64,000 bases of DNA from Primula veris (lineage: Eukaryota > Streptophyta > Magnoliopsida > Ericales > Primulaceae): the NCBI GenBank assembly GCA_963682055.1, contig OY821740.1, forward strand, positions 13,602,814 to 13,666,813. The letters are read 5' to 3'. Positions 23,217 through 34,204 of the stretch are shown here, in pieces. The notes below the pieces were generated by a model. That model was given only the letters and a program-made list of their open reading frames with translations. It searched no databases and was not told the origin of the DNA. The stretch's first letter is position 1; every line of letters starts with the position of its first letter. Position numbers and translations under genes: made by a program.

Positions 23217-23428
23217 TGTTGTAATACACTATTACCTATGTATTTAGGGAGACAGAAGTAGAGAGAGGGGAGAACAGTATCGTTTTTATTAATGAATAAA
23301 TATGAATGTATGAATACAAGAGAACCCTAACCTTCTTTATATACTAGAGGTTAGGGTTATACAAGATAGAAAGCCCAACTTAGGCCCACTATGAGTAAGG
23401 CCCAATAGTCCAATAATATCTTACAACA
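23217..23428 (-). repeat. 3' LTR of the Copia element
   Basis: 212 bp, ends TGTTG...CAACA. By eye it differs from the partner LTR at about six positions (for example ACC/AGC near the left end and GCCC/GTTC at the AGAAAG junction), about 97% identity. Confidence 0.93.
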
Positions 23429-23440
23429 CTCCCCCTTTGG
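23429..23440 (-). promoter_or_regulatory. Polypurine tract
   Basis: On the minus strand CCAAAGGGGGAG ends exactly at the first base of the 3' LTR. This is where plus-strand DNA synthesis is primed in LTR retrotransposons. Confidence 0.85.
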
Positions 23441-23579
23441 ACGTCTTGAATTCTTCGTCTTCATGCAGTCGATCTGAGTCGAGTTCATTCGCAGTGCTAA
23501 ACACATAAAAACCTTAGGGCCGGAAAACCCAGTGTGGGACAAAACCGGTACCTAGGAGAAACTGTGTAGCCGAATGATA

Positions 23580-24190
23580 TAGGCCGAAATATCATGTAAG
23601 TAACTAACCACAAAACAGTGTGCCTCATCAAAACCTTGCCAGAGCAAACCCAATGGGAAAATCTCTGATCGAAGGAAAAAGAGTGCAACAGTGGTAGTAG
23701 TAGGAGATCAACCACAAAACAGGTGCCTCATCAAAAGCTTGCTAGAGTAAACCCAGTGGGAAAAAATCTCTAGTCGAAGGACAAAAGAGTACACAGTGGT
23801 AATAAGTATACAACAGGATACTCCCCCTAATTTCGGCAATCTTAAGTGAGATAAGATGGGAACGTGTCTCGCTAAAAAATCTTACCAAGGAAAACCCAGT
23901 GGGAAAAACCTTGGTCTAAGGACAAAAAGAGTACACGAGCATGCGACTGGATGCTCCCACTCACTTGCACACGACAGGGTGCGAGGATTTCGACTAAGTA
24001 GTAATTAGTGCAATAAGCATTCACCTGGATGCTCCCCCTCACTTGCACACGACTGGGTGCAAAGATTTCATATTCCAGGAAAGAGTACGAGCATTCGACT
24101 GGATGCCTCATTTACTTGCACATGACTGTATGCAAGAAAATATAACGTGGAATAAAACGAGCATTCGACAGGATGCTCTTAAACTTCATA
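23580..24190 (-). repeat. Repeats in the Copia 3' untranslated region
   Basis: Three related units of about 60-100 bp share the plus-strand core CCTTGCCAGAGCAAACCCAATGG or its variants (near 23635, 23740 and 23880), each followed by CGAAGGA...AAGAGT. Shorter repeats around GAGCATTCGACTGGATGCT and CACTTGCACACGACTGGGTGC follow at 23938-24180. Such arrays are typical of the 3' end of this Copia lineage. Confidence 0.75.
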
Positions 24191-24344
24191 TGTGAAGATT
24201 TCTTTCGACGATAAATGCTAAATAGCATAATGTAGTCATGTCTCTCTTGATCGATAACAACAAGTTGTCTTCTATGACAAGTGTTTTATCTGTATCGTGA
24301 GACAGAGCATATGTAATTCAAATATGGCTAATACTAGCTCGAAA

Positions 24345-24510
24345 CCATATACACTCTCAAGTCGTCTCATAGAGCACGAGCAGATCATAGTGATTCGTTT
24401 GGAGTCATTCCAAGACCTCCAAGATATCGCCTTATTCCTAATGACAAAGACATACCATGTTAGGAATATCCCTTATGCGGGTCTGATAAGTAACCAGCAT
24501 CGGTATAACC
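24345..24510 (-). pseudogene. Copia RNase H remnant
   Basis: The minus strand reads GYTDAGYLSDPHKGYS at 24510-24460, the canonical start of Copia RNase H, then TWYVFVIRNKAISWRSW in a shifted frame. The following SSNHAEI-type region is still aligned but has lost its residues. This identifies the strand and superfamily of the element. Confidence 0.85.
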
Positions 24511-24599
24511 GAAAAAGGGTTGCGTTAATTCGAGTACCGAAGGGGGTAGGTACACTCGATGACGCAAAATGGGATAAGACAAGCCCTCATCCACAATTA

Positions 24600-25390
24600 C
24601 CTTAAGGTAATGGGAAAATGTCTTTTATGTCATTTCGATGGCAGCGTGTTAGCGCGATGCTGTGTCGAGCTATACCATTCACACCAGACGAGATGTTCGT
24701 CCTAGCACATTAGACCAAGTACAATAATGCGCTTATTGTACTTAGATATGAACATCATGGTTCAATATCTCTTCATCGTCACATCAGGGACGGACTGGGT
24801 CTATATCAATGTCTAGTGATCGAACGATCATGGGAGAATCTGACGACTTAACGTCATGATGACTACAACGTCATAACACCTTCTGGGTGTAGTCTGAATC
24901 ATGGACTTAGATTCAATCTTTTCGGGACTCGATCATCAGGCCGAGTCACTACCATTTCTTTCCAAGATCCTTCATCTCGAAGGCAAATCCAAAAATGGAT
25001 CGCGTAATAAAACACGCAAGGGCATAATACTTGTTCAAGTATCCCAAGCTAATCAAGTACTCACTTAGGCGGGTATACCACATCCGCTCGGATTATATTA
25101 ATCCATATAGTGAACGTCTCAGTCAATTGAGATCGTGTTCCATGGTCAGGAACTACTTGATTTAAGCACATGAAGTCACACAGGGACCTTCATCTATATC
25201 TCTTTGTCTAAATCCCCATAGAGATAAAACCGTGACCACATTCATGGCTGTATACTCAGTTTTTCGGAAACTACTAAACTGGTAAAGTAGGGGACTGTTA
25301 TAATGTCCATTACGAGGAAATCAACTATCTCGTAATCAATTCCAAGGTGTGAGAGAAGCCTTGCGCTACTAGGCGAGCATTCTACAATCT
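24600..25390 (-). pseudogene. Copia reverse transcriptase remnant
   Basis: On the minus strand ARLVAQGFSHTLE (25378-25340) is the Copia RT hallmark RLVAQGFSQ. It is followed by pieces matching SPVMD, SLVVSEKL and a VP...L segment in two shifted frames. Near 24641-24575 HRNDIKDIFPLP with GL corresponds to HWNGIKHILRYLRGT. Several stops and frame changes break it, and the catalytic YVDD was not recovered by eye. Confidence 0.75.
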
Positions 25391-26289
25391 CATTGTTCTC
25401 ATCACTTTTCCTTACGAATAACCAAATAAACGAACTCGTTTAACATTGGTGGTGTTGGAGCTACAGGTCCGAACACACTTTCGCTAAGGAGTCTACTTAG
25501 ATTACATGTTTCCATTAGTCCAGTCTATTCTACATTGACTTCAGGCAACGGTACATGGTTCCCTGTCATAATTTGCTCATATTATCAGTCGTCACCGAAT
25601 ATATGAACAAGTAATCAATGACAGTCTTGTTTCGCTTCAATATCGTCTAAGATATCATGATCGACAAATATTTCGAGATTCTTAGGATGAGGAGGAAATC
25701 ACACATCTCTTTGATCCTTTATAATCTCGTGCGACAAACGGGTTTCAGTTCACTACCTCTGGGGCCGAACGAATTAAGAACCGGTCAACTTCCTCATATC
25801 TTGGGAAGGACTACAGACTGACGGCCGATGGCAGCGTCCTTTGCTTGGCGGGTTCGGCCAAAGCAACGTGTTACGACAGGAACACGGCGTCCGACAGGGA
25901 CGTCTATCCTTGCAAGTATTTTGCAGCAGGTATAAATGATCTCGTGACATCTCATAAAGTCATTAAATGCGTCTGGCATTTAGTTAGACTTGAGGGAGTC
26001 TATGCACTTACTTATCAAAGTGCAGTTTTGGGGATCAAGCTAAGACTGAGTGGGTTATGCCACGTTACTTCACGTCGTTCCTTATCAACGGTAACGTGCA
26101 AATCTCCCCCTAACGACGGGAAGAACAGTCTTAGCGATGTCACTTTCGCATATCATGCGGTAAAGAGATCGCTTGTCAAGGTTACTCTATCAAATGATAG
26201 GCAGGAGATTCATAATCGACTTATGTCCCCTTCAGAGGTCCATATTTTGAACGCTAGAGCGGCTCAATCAAAATATTAATTAATCACTC

Positions 26290-26560
26290 TAAACACGCGT
26301 TAATATGAGACTTCTGGCTCATAACCAGTAACCAACTGGTACGCATATGGTGTTTGAGTGTCTATGGGCCTCATAACGGACCAATGCAGCAAAATAACAT
26401 AACCCCACACGGAAATATAAATCTTGGTGTGCAAGACCAAGAAATGCGTGCAATCATTTGCAGTCGCATCATCAAACTTTCCGTGAGTCCATTTGGGTCT
26501 GAACATAATCGACAGGATGTTCAATTTCAATTTCAATTTCCAAACTCAAGTAATTCAAAT
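26290..26560 (-). pseudogene. Copia integrase remnant
   Basis: The minus-strand frame 26536-26300 includes VWGYVILLHWSVMRP, PYAYQLVTGYEPEVSY, matching the Copia integrase block with AWGHAILHAA, RPT..Y and QLVTGHEPDVSHL. Just upstream, EHPVDYVQTQMD corresponds to the PPVAHVHTQNG region. Mutations have removed several conserved residues. Confidence 0.8.
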
Positions 26561-27784
26561 CGAAATTTCGATTATTACTCTTCGGAATTATCAAGTCGAC
26601 TAGACTTTTCAGGATAATCCGGATCATGAGCCATCAACTTAATGATAGGGCTAAAAGTTTGGAAAGTGCTGCATTTATGTGGACAACAATAATCATGTGA
26701 CCTTATTGTCGATGCATCAACCATAACCATTTATATTTATGGTCCGTCTTATGGTTGGATAAGTCCACAATAACTCCTTCAATTCTTTACAAGAATTCTA
26801 CGAGTTCATTTCGTGATCTTTACACATACTAGTCTTTCAAAGTGAGCATTAGTGGAATTAATTTCGGATTAATCACGAAATATATCCTCAAAGAGAATCC
26901 AAATGCGATGCGATTATAAATCAACTATCGTCTTTTGACCCGGGAACATCTCATCCGGTCAATGCCACAATATCAAAATGCTCTTATCAATCGACGACAG
27001 GCGAATGATAGTACAGACAATCATGTCTTAGCATCTAAATCATTTATCATTCGACGACAGGCGAAATGATAATGTAACTTTAAATGCTTTAAAGAATGTG
27101 GTAGCAACCACTTGAAAGACATTTCAACTCCTCTAAAATACGCTTTTGGTCGTATTGAATGGAGGCTATGTAAAGAAATTTTAATTCTTTCATGAGCTAT
27201 TACCAGATAACACTGGTTTTCTCGAATATTTTATAACTCAACAAGGTACGGCAGGACCTACATGAGTATAAGACCTCATATTTGACAAATCAATTTGGTT
27301 TTACCAAAGATTTCGATTGGAACGACAGGTCCGGAATCATTGTCACTGAGTACTCTTTTAGGCAAATAGTTGATGAAATTATGTGGTACACTGTTACCCA
27401 CTATTTCCAAAAAAATCAACTACCCCACAAATATTGCCTAAAATTTCATAATTTAAAGTTTGGTCACATTTGTCAAAAAAATTTGCTCAAAACACTTTAA
27501 ATTATTTCGAGAAATTTCGTAAACAGGCAAACCATAATCCAAAAGTATGTCCAAATGGAAAAATTATAATCCAAATGGAAAAATATAATCCAGATGAGCG
27601 AAAAAATGGCTCAATGATTTATCAAAATCAATAAAGAAAGGTATCAAACTCATTTGAGCCACAAAATCGGGGGTCTCAAGAGTTTCTTTCAATTAACTTT
27701 AACCACATTAGCATCGGTTTTTTCACCTTTATAATAGTTGTGAACTATTTAAGGAGTAACCGTGTATAACCTTTGTCTTTATAG

Positions 27785-29213
27785 CATAGTGTTGAACATG
27801 GGTTCAATAATTGATTTTGATTATAAGTATGATTATGAATTAATGATTTTATATTTCGATGAAATAATGCTTGATCTTTTCCAAAAAGAGTAAATGTATA
27901 TTTCAGGTCTTTAAAAAGAAAGAGCATTCGAAAACGAAGCCAACGGTTCAAGCGGAACCAAATTCGGAGCTAAAACGAAGAAGATACAAGCATTCGAAGG
28001 TTAACGAGACCAGGACAAAAACGACCGATCGACTGTACAAAAACGACCGATCGTTTTTGGTCCAAATTCTTCCAGTGAGCAGGTCGAAAAGTCGACCGAT
28101 CGTTTTATGAAATGATCGATCGTTTTCCAAAAGAAGTAAATGAAAATTTCAGCGCCAGAAAGATAGAGCACAGAAAAACGAAGCCACAGGTTCAGACGGA
28201 ACCAAAATCGGAGCTAAAACGAAGGAGTTATGAGCTTTCGAAGAATAGCGAGAAGACCGAGAAACTGCCAGAAGAACAGTCGACCGATCGACTGGACAAA
28301 AACGACCGATCGTTTTTGGTCCAATTTCTTCCAGTGAGTCCAGTATAAACACGACCGATCGTTTTCAGAGAACGACCGATCGTTTTCTGGAAAACGACCG
28401 ATCGACTGTAGAAAACGACCGATCGTTTTCTACAGATTTCGAAAACAGCTTTTCAGCTTATTCTGGAAAGTTGCTTAAAACCAGTGGAACCACTTCCAAC
28501 GGTCATATCCAGCAAAAACAGACTTTGCTGTTATAAAAACCACCCCAATATCTCTCATAAATCACCAATCACAACAACAATCAATCCTTCAACCTCTCTC
28601 ATATACAAAAACCCAAAATCACCATTTTGGTGAAATACTTCGAAAAGAGAGAAATTGAAGATAAAGAGATACAAGCTCCAACAAAGATCAAACATCATCG
28701 AAACCACATATTAGCTTATTTTAGAAGCAATCGATTGTGGGTGTTGTTTCAATTTTCGATAAAATTGTAACGAGTATTTTATAAACTCATTTTTGTGAGC
28801 GAGTGATCGGGTAGAGGCTTTGTAAGCAAGTGAAGCTTAAAAGCTCTAGGTCTTTTCATTCGGGACACTCATAAAGTGTGGGGGAGCTTAATCGGTTGAT
28901 TAGCTCATTAGGATTGTAATATCCGGGAAAAGAATTTTTAGTGAAATACTCGGTAGTACCGAGGAGAGGACGTAGGCGCGTTTTGCCGAACCTCTATAAA
29001 TCACGGTGTCATCTTCTTCCCTTAAACTTTTATTTTCCGCAAATATTTTATTCTTGCTTGCTTGCATTTGAATTTAATAACGATTATTAACGATTAAGCT
29101 TAGAATTGCGTAAGTTGGGGTGTTAGTTGCACTTAAGTTTTAATTAGGCGAAAATCGCCAAATCCTTATTCACCCCCCCTCTAAGGATTAGCCGCACACG
29201 GGCCAACACATAG
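27785..29213 (+). mobile_element. Solo LTR of SIRE/Maximus-type Copia element (with TSD)
   Basis: The 1419-bp LTR spans 27790-29208, begins TGTTGAACATGGG and ends CGGGCCAACA. A perfect 5-bp TSD, CATAG, borders it (27785-27789 and 29209-29213). The TATTCACCCCCCCTCTA stretch shortly before its 3' end is typical of SIRE/Maximus LTRs and sets the plus orientation. CTGTTATAAAAACC at about 28527-28540 is a likely TATA box and marks the U3/R side. There is no internal region or second LTR, so it arose by LTR-LTR recombination. It interrupts the older Copia element between GAG and integrase. Confidence 0.92.
27904..28440 (+). repeat. Duplicated U3 block with CGACCGATCG array
   Basis: Two copies of a block of about 245 bp (about 27915-28125 and 28160-28350) share words such as GGAGCTAAAACGAAG and GACCGATCG...GTTTTTGGTCCAA. 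Within and after them ACGACCGATCG, GATCGATCG and CGATCGTTTT occur more than ten times up to 28435. Many of these are palindromic. Confidence 0.85.
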
Positions 29214-29389
29214 AGTTGCCTATTGAGCATTATCTCTTGCTTTGTGACAATGGGCCATATTGTTCCTTTCAATTACTGTCTTGGAGCCACAGGTTTTCGA
29301 TTTTGACGATTGACTAAAATCTCGCTTGGCTAGGCGATTCATCGAGATCGCGACAGTTCAAGACAAATAACACTTGTCTCGGTTCTCGA

Positions 29390-29650
29390 TTCGTGGAAAA
29401 AAAATATACACGAAGAGCATTAATATCAGGCAAACAATTCGCCATTGACCCAATAGGATTAAAATTACTCAACGGGGCAATTTTCTTATCCAATAACAGA
29501 TGGACGATAAAGGAACATGGTGAATATAAATTCACGATACTGCTTATGGAATACAATTTCCAAGCTAGTATTTTGGTGAAAAATTGCTCCAATATATCAA
29601 TTTCAGACATTTGTTCACCATAGACGTCATCACGTCTCAAATGTGGCGGC
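29390..29650 (-). pseudogene. Copia GAG remnant
   Basis: The minus-strand frame 29640-29314 reads RRDDVYGEQMSEIDILEQFF, then HLLLDKK and a PIGSMA..LPDINA segment. It parallels the Ale-type GAG pattern LRLCGE-MLEKTFTTFHASN...LLLAEKNNELL...RPTGS..PEVNA. Key motifs are eroded but the spacing holds. Confidence 0.7.
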
Positions 29651-30408
29651 GGAATAAAATCAACGCCTTAGCATTCATCTCGAGGGTAACAACAAACTCG
29701 TGTTTTACTCATCAAAGATGGCATCCAAAAAAAAATTGGGCATCACATTTTCACACATCAGGGTGAGTAACATGTGGTGACGGATTAAAATCAACGTTTA
29801 TACAGTCATTTCGCAAGTATGTTTTACGATTTTTCTCATCATAGATGGCATCCAACATGTGTTGGGAGTTCTGGATTATTTATCATATAAAACGACTGGT
29901 TTATATGTTTATGGTTTGCACAAGCATAAACGTTTTTTCGAAATGACAGGTTCGAAAACATTAGTTTTACTTTTCATGTGAATCGGTTCTCATTGATCGA
30001 ACGACGGGTCGATACTAAAACACCAATTCAGCGAAACATACATCACTATATAAACACACTCGGGGAAATTATTATTTAGTCAACCCCTTTCGGTAGCTCT
30101 ATTTGAACACGACCAGGAAAGACGGTGAGGGGGGTGGGCACGAATGCCTCTTAAAAACCGACATCATTAGGAGAACGACTTCCGCCTTTATCTTTCCTAG
30201 ACATCGTATCCAAATAGGTGAGCCTATTTGGGGAAGATTCATAATTTTTCCAACTTAAATGTGAATATATACGATTTTCGCTTTTTATATATGGCAATAA
30301 TATTAACAGCATAGAGAATATCTATCTAGATTAACCACACATATATAAACAGGCAGTAAATATATTTTAGAATCTATCTAATCATGCAGTAGATTTGATG
30401 TTATAAAC

Positions 30409-30668
30409 AAATCAATTTAAGATTATCGATCAATCCATGAAGATTCTAACATATCAAATCAAATCAATTTAAGATTATCAATCAATCCATGAAGATTCTA
30501 ACATATCAAATCAAATCAATTTAAGATTATCAATCAATCCATGAAGATTCTAACATATCAAATCAAATCAATTTAAGATTATCAATCAATCCATGAAAAT
30601 TCTAACATATCAAATCAAATCAATTTAAGATTATCAATTAATCCATAAAGATTCTAACATATCAATTT
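30409..30668 (-). repeat. 52-bp tandem repeat, five copies
   Basis: Five consecutive copies of a 52-bp unit (AAATCAATTTAAGATTATCA, then ATCAATCCATGAAGATTC and TAACATATCAAATC). Copies 2 and 3 are identical, copy 1 differs by one base and copies 4 and 5 by a few. They lie between GAG and the 5' LTR, in the untranslated leader. Confidence 0.92.
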
Positions 30669-31279
30669 ATTCAATTAACATGCAATTTTATCTTGTAATT
30701 AGAGATTCAACTCGGTTATACACAACTTTTTTTTCATGTAATAAGTTGACATGCATACCATAACAAAACATATACCAAGATTATACCATACCAAGACGTG
30801 TTGTAATATCATGGTTAACATGCAATATTTTTTTTTCACTAATAAAATATTTTTACAAAGCAGTACCCAAGGTACGGAATAGGGATGTTAGCTGAAGTTA
30901 TCATGTAATTGCATTGAAAAATAATCTTGTTTTGTCTTCATGAGGCATGATAGAACTTATGATAGTTCATTAATGCCTGCCTATGTCATAATTCTATTTA
31001 TCCATGCAATTAAAAAGGGTTCTGTATGCAATTCGTGCAGATACAGTAAACATACAAACATTGCATAGATACAGTAACGTTCATGTCATATATAAAATGT
31101 AATATGTAAGGTGTACGGTATAAAAAAAATTATATCCGGATACCTTACGCACGGTATGTTGGTGAAGGTCGATATAGCAAAACCCTAAAAAAAAAACCGG
31201 ATAAACCTCAAGGTTTATATATACCCAATATCCGTGCGTTTACCAAAAATCTCCAATATCCGCGAGCGTATATCCTATT

Positions 31280-31304
31280 CTCCGCGAGCAAAGTGCCGAT
31301 AACG
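31280..31304 (-). other. Candidate primer binding site
   Basis: Immediately inside the 5' LTR on the minus strand the sequence is CGTTATCGGCACTTTGCTCG. A TTATCAGCAC-like motif at this place is common in plant Copia elements of this type. The tRNA that would prime here is not established from the sequence. Confidence 0.5.
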
Positions 31305-31516
31305 TGTTGTAATACACTATTAGCTATGTATTTAGGGAGACAGAAGTAGAGAGAGGGGAGAACAGTATCGTCTTTATTAATGAATGAATATGAATGTATG
31401 AATACAAGGGAACCCTAACCTTCTTTATATACTAGAGGTTAGGGTTATACAAGATAGAAAGTTCAACTTAGGCCCACTATGAGTAAGGCCCAATAGTCCA
31501 ATAATATCTTACAACA
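31305..31516 (-). repeat. 5' LTR of the Copia element
   Basis: 212 bp, the same ends as the 3' LTR and about 97% identical by eye. On the minus strand it precedes the PBS, so it is the 5' LTR. Confidence 0.93.
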
Positions 31517-31521
31517 AGTAG

Positions 31522-33569
31522 TTATATTTGAACTTTAAAAAGCGGAATGCACTAAAAAAACTAGGTATGTAGTACTATAACAAAAATATGCTTAGTAAAA
31601 TGTGAAGCACCTCAAAAGTTGGGTATGGAGTATGGACTTTAGAAATGAACTTTTTCCATCTTAAACTTTTTGCTTGTTTTGGTTCTTTAATTGAACTTTT
31701 TGGCTTCGATCAATGACGATTTTCAGGAGCTCCTCAAAGCTTTGTGAAATCTTTTAATACTCACGAGACTTTGTCATAATTGCAATGAGATTTTTTTACA
31801 TATCTTGAACTCTGATCAGATTTTCAAGTTTTGTAACAAATTATTTCATTTTGATATGTTAAATAGATCTAGAATATGTTGAACTTGGTTTTATACTTTT
31901 ATCTTATGTTTCAATATAATTTTTAATTTTATTTATTTATTTGGTAAATATTGTTACTTTATTTTTAGATAAAGGTGAAAAGGTGTCAATTTTATTTTGT
32001 GAGATGATGTGTTAAATTGTTAGGGTCGTCTCTGCATGCAACAAGTAGTTATGAATGGTATGATCGCGCCATCGCGGCGAGGCTAGATATGTGTTGGTGT
32101 GAGTTTCGGATGAAGTATAGAGAGAAAGTGCTTTTCTAGGGTAAACAGAGATAAAGTGTTGTTTTTCGGGTAAACATAGAGAAAGAGTTGTAAATACAAT
32201 AAATCAATAGAACTACACTTAGATGGGACTTAAACATTAGTTATAACCTATTGGTATGAATATAACTAGAATAGGGAATTACTACGGAACAATCACCCTA
32301 TATGATTGGTTTACAGGTTTGTATAAAAATACGTCAAATGGATAAAAAAAAAAAAAATTTGATTAATATTTAAGTTTAGATTAAGCCCCCTTAGGGTTCT
32401 ATATTTTTATTTGATTTTTTAGGGTGTTGTACAATTTGTTTTTAATTTATCAAATTATAATTTGTTGAAAATAGAAAAAATAAATTAGTTATTAAAAAAA
32501 TATTATATAACCATTTATTTTATAATCTAACGGTAGTTAAGTTGACTGTATCATAAACAGTTAAATAAGATGATTGTTCCAAAAATGTACTCCTAGAATA
32601 TGAATATATATATATATATGATTGTTTGATTTTACAAGCCGTGTTTGGTTTTTTATTTATTTTAGTCTTTCAATAATCATAGACCAATATTGGTATTGCC
32701 ATGCGATAAGCTAGCCTCAACCTAGAACCAAAAGAGGACAGTAGCACCGGATAGGAAAATAGTGCCCTTCCACACAATTGCAAATAAACATAGTAAACTA
32801 AAGAAAAACACATCTTTCCTACACCAAATGTGGCAATTGCCCATAGTGTAAATTTCTAAGCCTGAGTGTAGAGGCCAATTACAAGATTTTGCATAAGAGA
32901 AATGATTTAGCTCACACATATTCACCTAAAAAACCAACCCTTTGGCATGACATACTCATGTGGGGATTTATGACTAGGGGATTTATGACTAGACCTAATA
33001 TATACATGATTAAGAAGATTTAATAATAACTTGGAAAGCACAACTTTTAACAAATAATGGAGGAAAATATACTTAGTTATAAATATTTCGGTTACAAACA
33101 ACTGTAAATATATTGACTAAAAAATCTTATTTAGTTTTATTAATTCACGGACAAAAACAACAAATTATTAAGAAACAATTTTGTTTTTACGATTGAAGCT
33201 ACAAAAATCGTACAAAAATATAAAAGGAGTAGCAGGTAATTTTTTGTTTAATACAATTATCCCTTGTTACTTTGTAATTATTTTTTTGATCGTTTATTTT
33301 TCATAGTTCACTATCTTAAATATTCAGAATTTTACATGGCCAATTATAACAAGTTAGTGTCAAAAACAATTAATTCTCTAGTATACAAGAGACTTCAAAG
33401 GAGCATTTTAAAAAAAAAATGGCACTAATTACTATTGAAAATAGGAACTACATTTTGTTTTCTATCAAATTAATTGCTTCTTCTTGGGACATGAAATGAT
33501 GAATGAAACTACTAACACGCATGAGGCTGACTGGTACCATTCCATCTCAGCATGTAAATGTTTTAGGTA
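31522..33569. other. Intergenic, AT-rich
   Basis: No gene or bounded element found. The 67-codon minus-strand ORF at 32722-32925 has no recognisable features. A short TA tract lies near 32609. Confidence 0.4.
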
Positions 33570-33750
33570 CACTACAATAACATTTTTTTTTTATTTTTTA
33601 AAAATTATTGGTAAACTGAGTGTCGTTAAATTTTAACAACAATTTAGCAACAAAAACTGTTGCTAAACTGTTTCTAAATTTAGCGACACCCACTCTACTA
33701 TCAGTTTAGTAACAAACGTTCTGATGGTAAGCTGTTATTTATTTTTAGTG
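33570..33750. mobile_element. Small CACTA-like MITE
   Basis: The left end is CACTACAATAACA and the right end, reverse-complemented, is CACTAAAAATAAATAACA. Both start CACTA. The 181-bp body is self-complementary (GCAACAAAAACTGTTGC, TTTAGCGACACC against GTGTCGTTAAA). The 3-bp flanks are GTA and ATA, so a perfect TSD is not shown. Confidence 0.5.
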
Positions 33751-34007
33751 ATAGATTTTTAATTAGGTGGTAATAGCATATCTTTGCATAAATGGAGCAC
33801 ACATATAATTGAAGTCAATTAGTCAAAACTTAATTAAAGTGACGAGAGGTAAAATGGTAAACAATTATAGTTAAAACTTTCTAAATAAGATGTAACTGAA
33901 TTTGGTTTTGCTCGGCTAGGCAAAAACGTTCTGTTTAAAAAATTAGAAAAGATGTAGAGAAGAAAGTTCTTTGAATATTTCTTATGACAACTTGGGGGAG
34001 TTAAAAG

Positions 34008-34196
34008 CAGGGCGAAGCCAGGGTCATATATATACGAGGGGTGCCAAAATTTTAAATATAAAAATAATTATTGTTAAGTTATCGTTTTTAACGTATTTTT
34101 AGTGAAAATGCATGGTAAATTTTTTTTTAAAAAAATTACGATTTTCGGAATTATGGAAGTGTCGTCACTCCGATGGCTTGTAATTAGCTTCCCCTA
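34008..34196. mobile_element. hAT-like MITE, 189 bp
   Basis: Starts CAGGGCGAAGCCAGGG and ends TTAGCTTCCCCTA (reverse complement TAGGGGAAGC). Flanking 8-mers GTTAAAAG (34000-34007) and GTTAGAAG (34197-34204) match at seven of eight positions, fitting an aged hAT TSD. Confidence 0.6.
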
Positions 34197-34204
34197 GTTA
34201 GAAG

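Larger units (their letters stand above)
23217..31516 (-). mobile_element. Copia LTR retrotransposon (Ale/Retrofit-like), decayed, minus strand
   Basis: It is bounded by a perfect 5-bp TSD, AGTAG (23212-23216 and 31517-31521), and by two 212-bp LTRs beginning TGTTGTAATACACTA and ending ATCTTACAACA. On the minus strand the 5' LTR is the right one (31305-31516). It is followed by a primer-binding-site candidate CGTTATCGGCACTTTGC, and a purine tract CCAAAGGGGGAG abuts the 3' LTR (minus strand of 23429-23440). Remnants of GAG (about 29390-29650), integrase (26290-26560), RT (24600-25390) and RNase H (24345-24510) occur in the Copia order. All are broken by frameshifts and stops, so the copy cannot supply proteins. 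A SIRE-like solo LTR is inserted at 27790-29208. Without it the element is about 6.9 kb, rather long for an Ale element. Confidence 0.92.

Noticed and set aside
23217..23428. Considered a TRIM or MITE pair rather than an LTR element
   Set aside because: The identical TSD at both ends, PPT, PBS-like site and Copia protein remnants between the repeats establish LTRs of one element.
25845..26279. 144-codon plus-strand ORF in the Copia element
   Set aside because: The recognisable Copia protein remnants on both sides are on the minus strand, and this frame shows no motif.
30409..30668. Considered a CRISPR-like or satellite array
   Set aside because: Units are directly adjacent with no unique spacers and occur only five times, within a retrotransposon leader.
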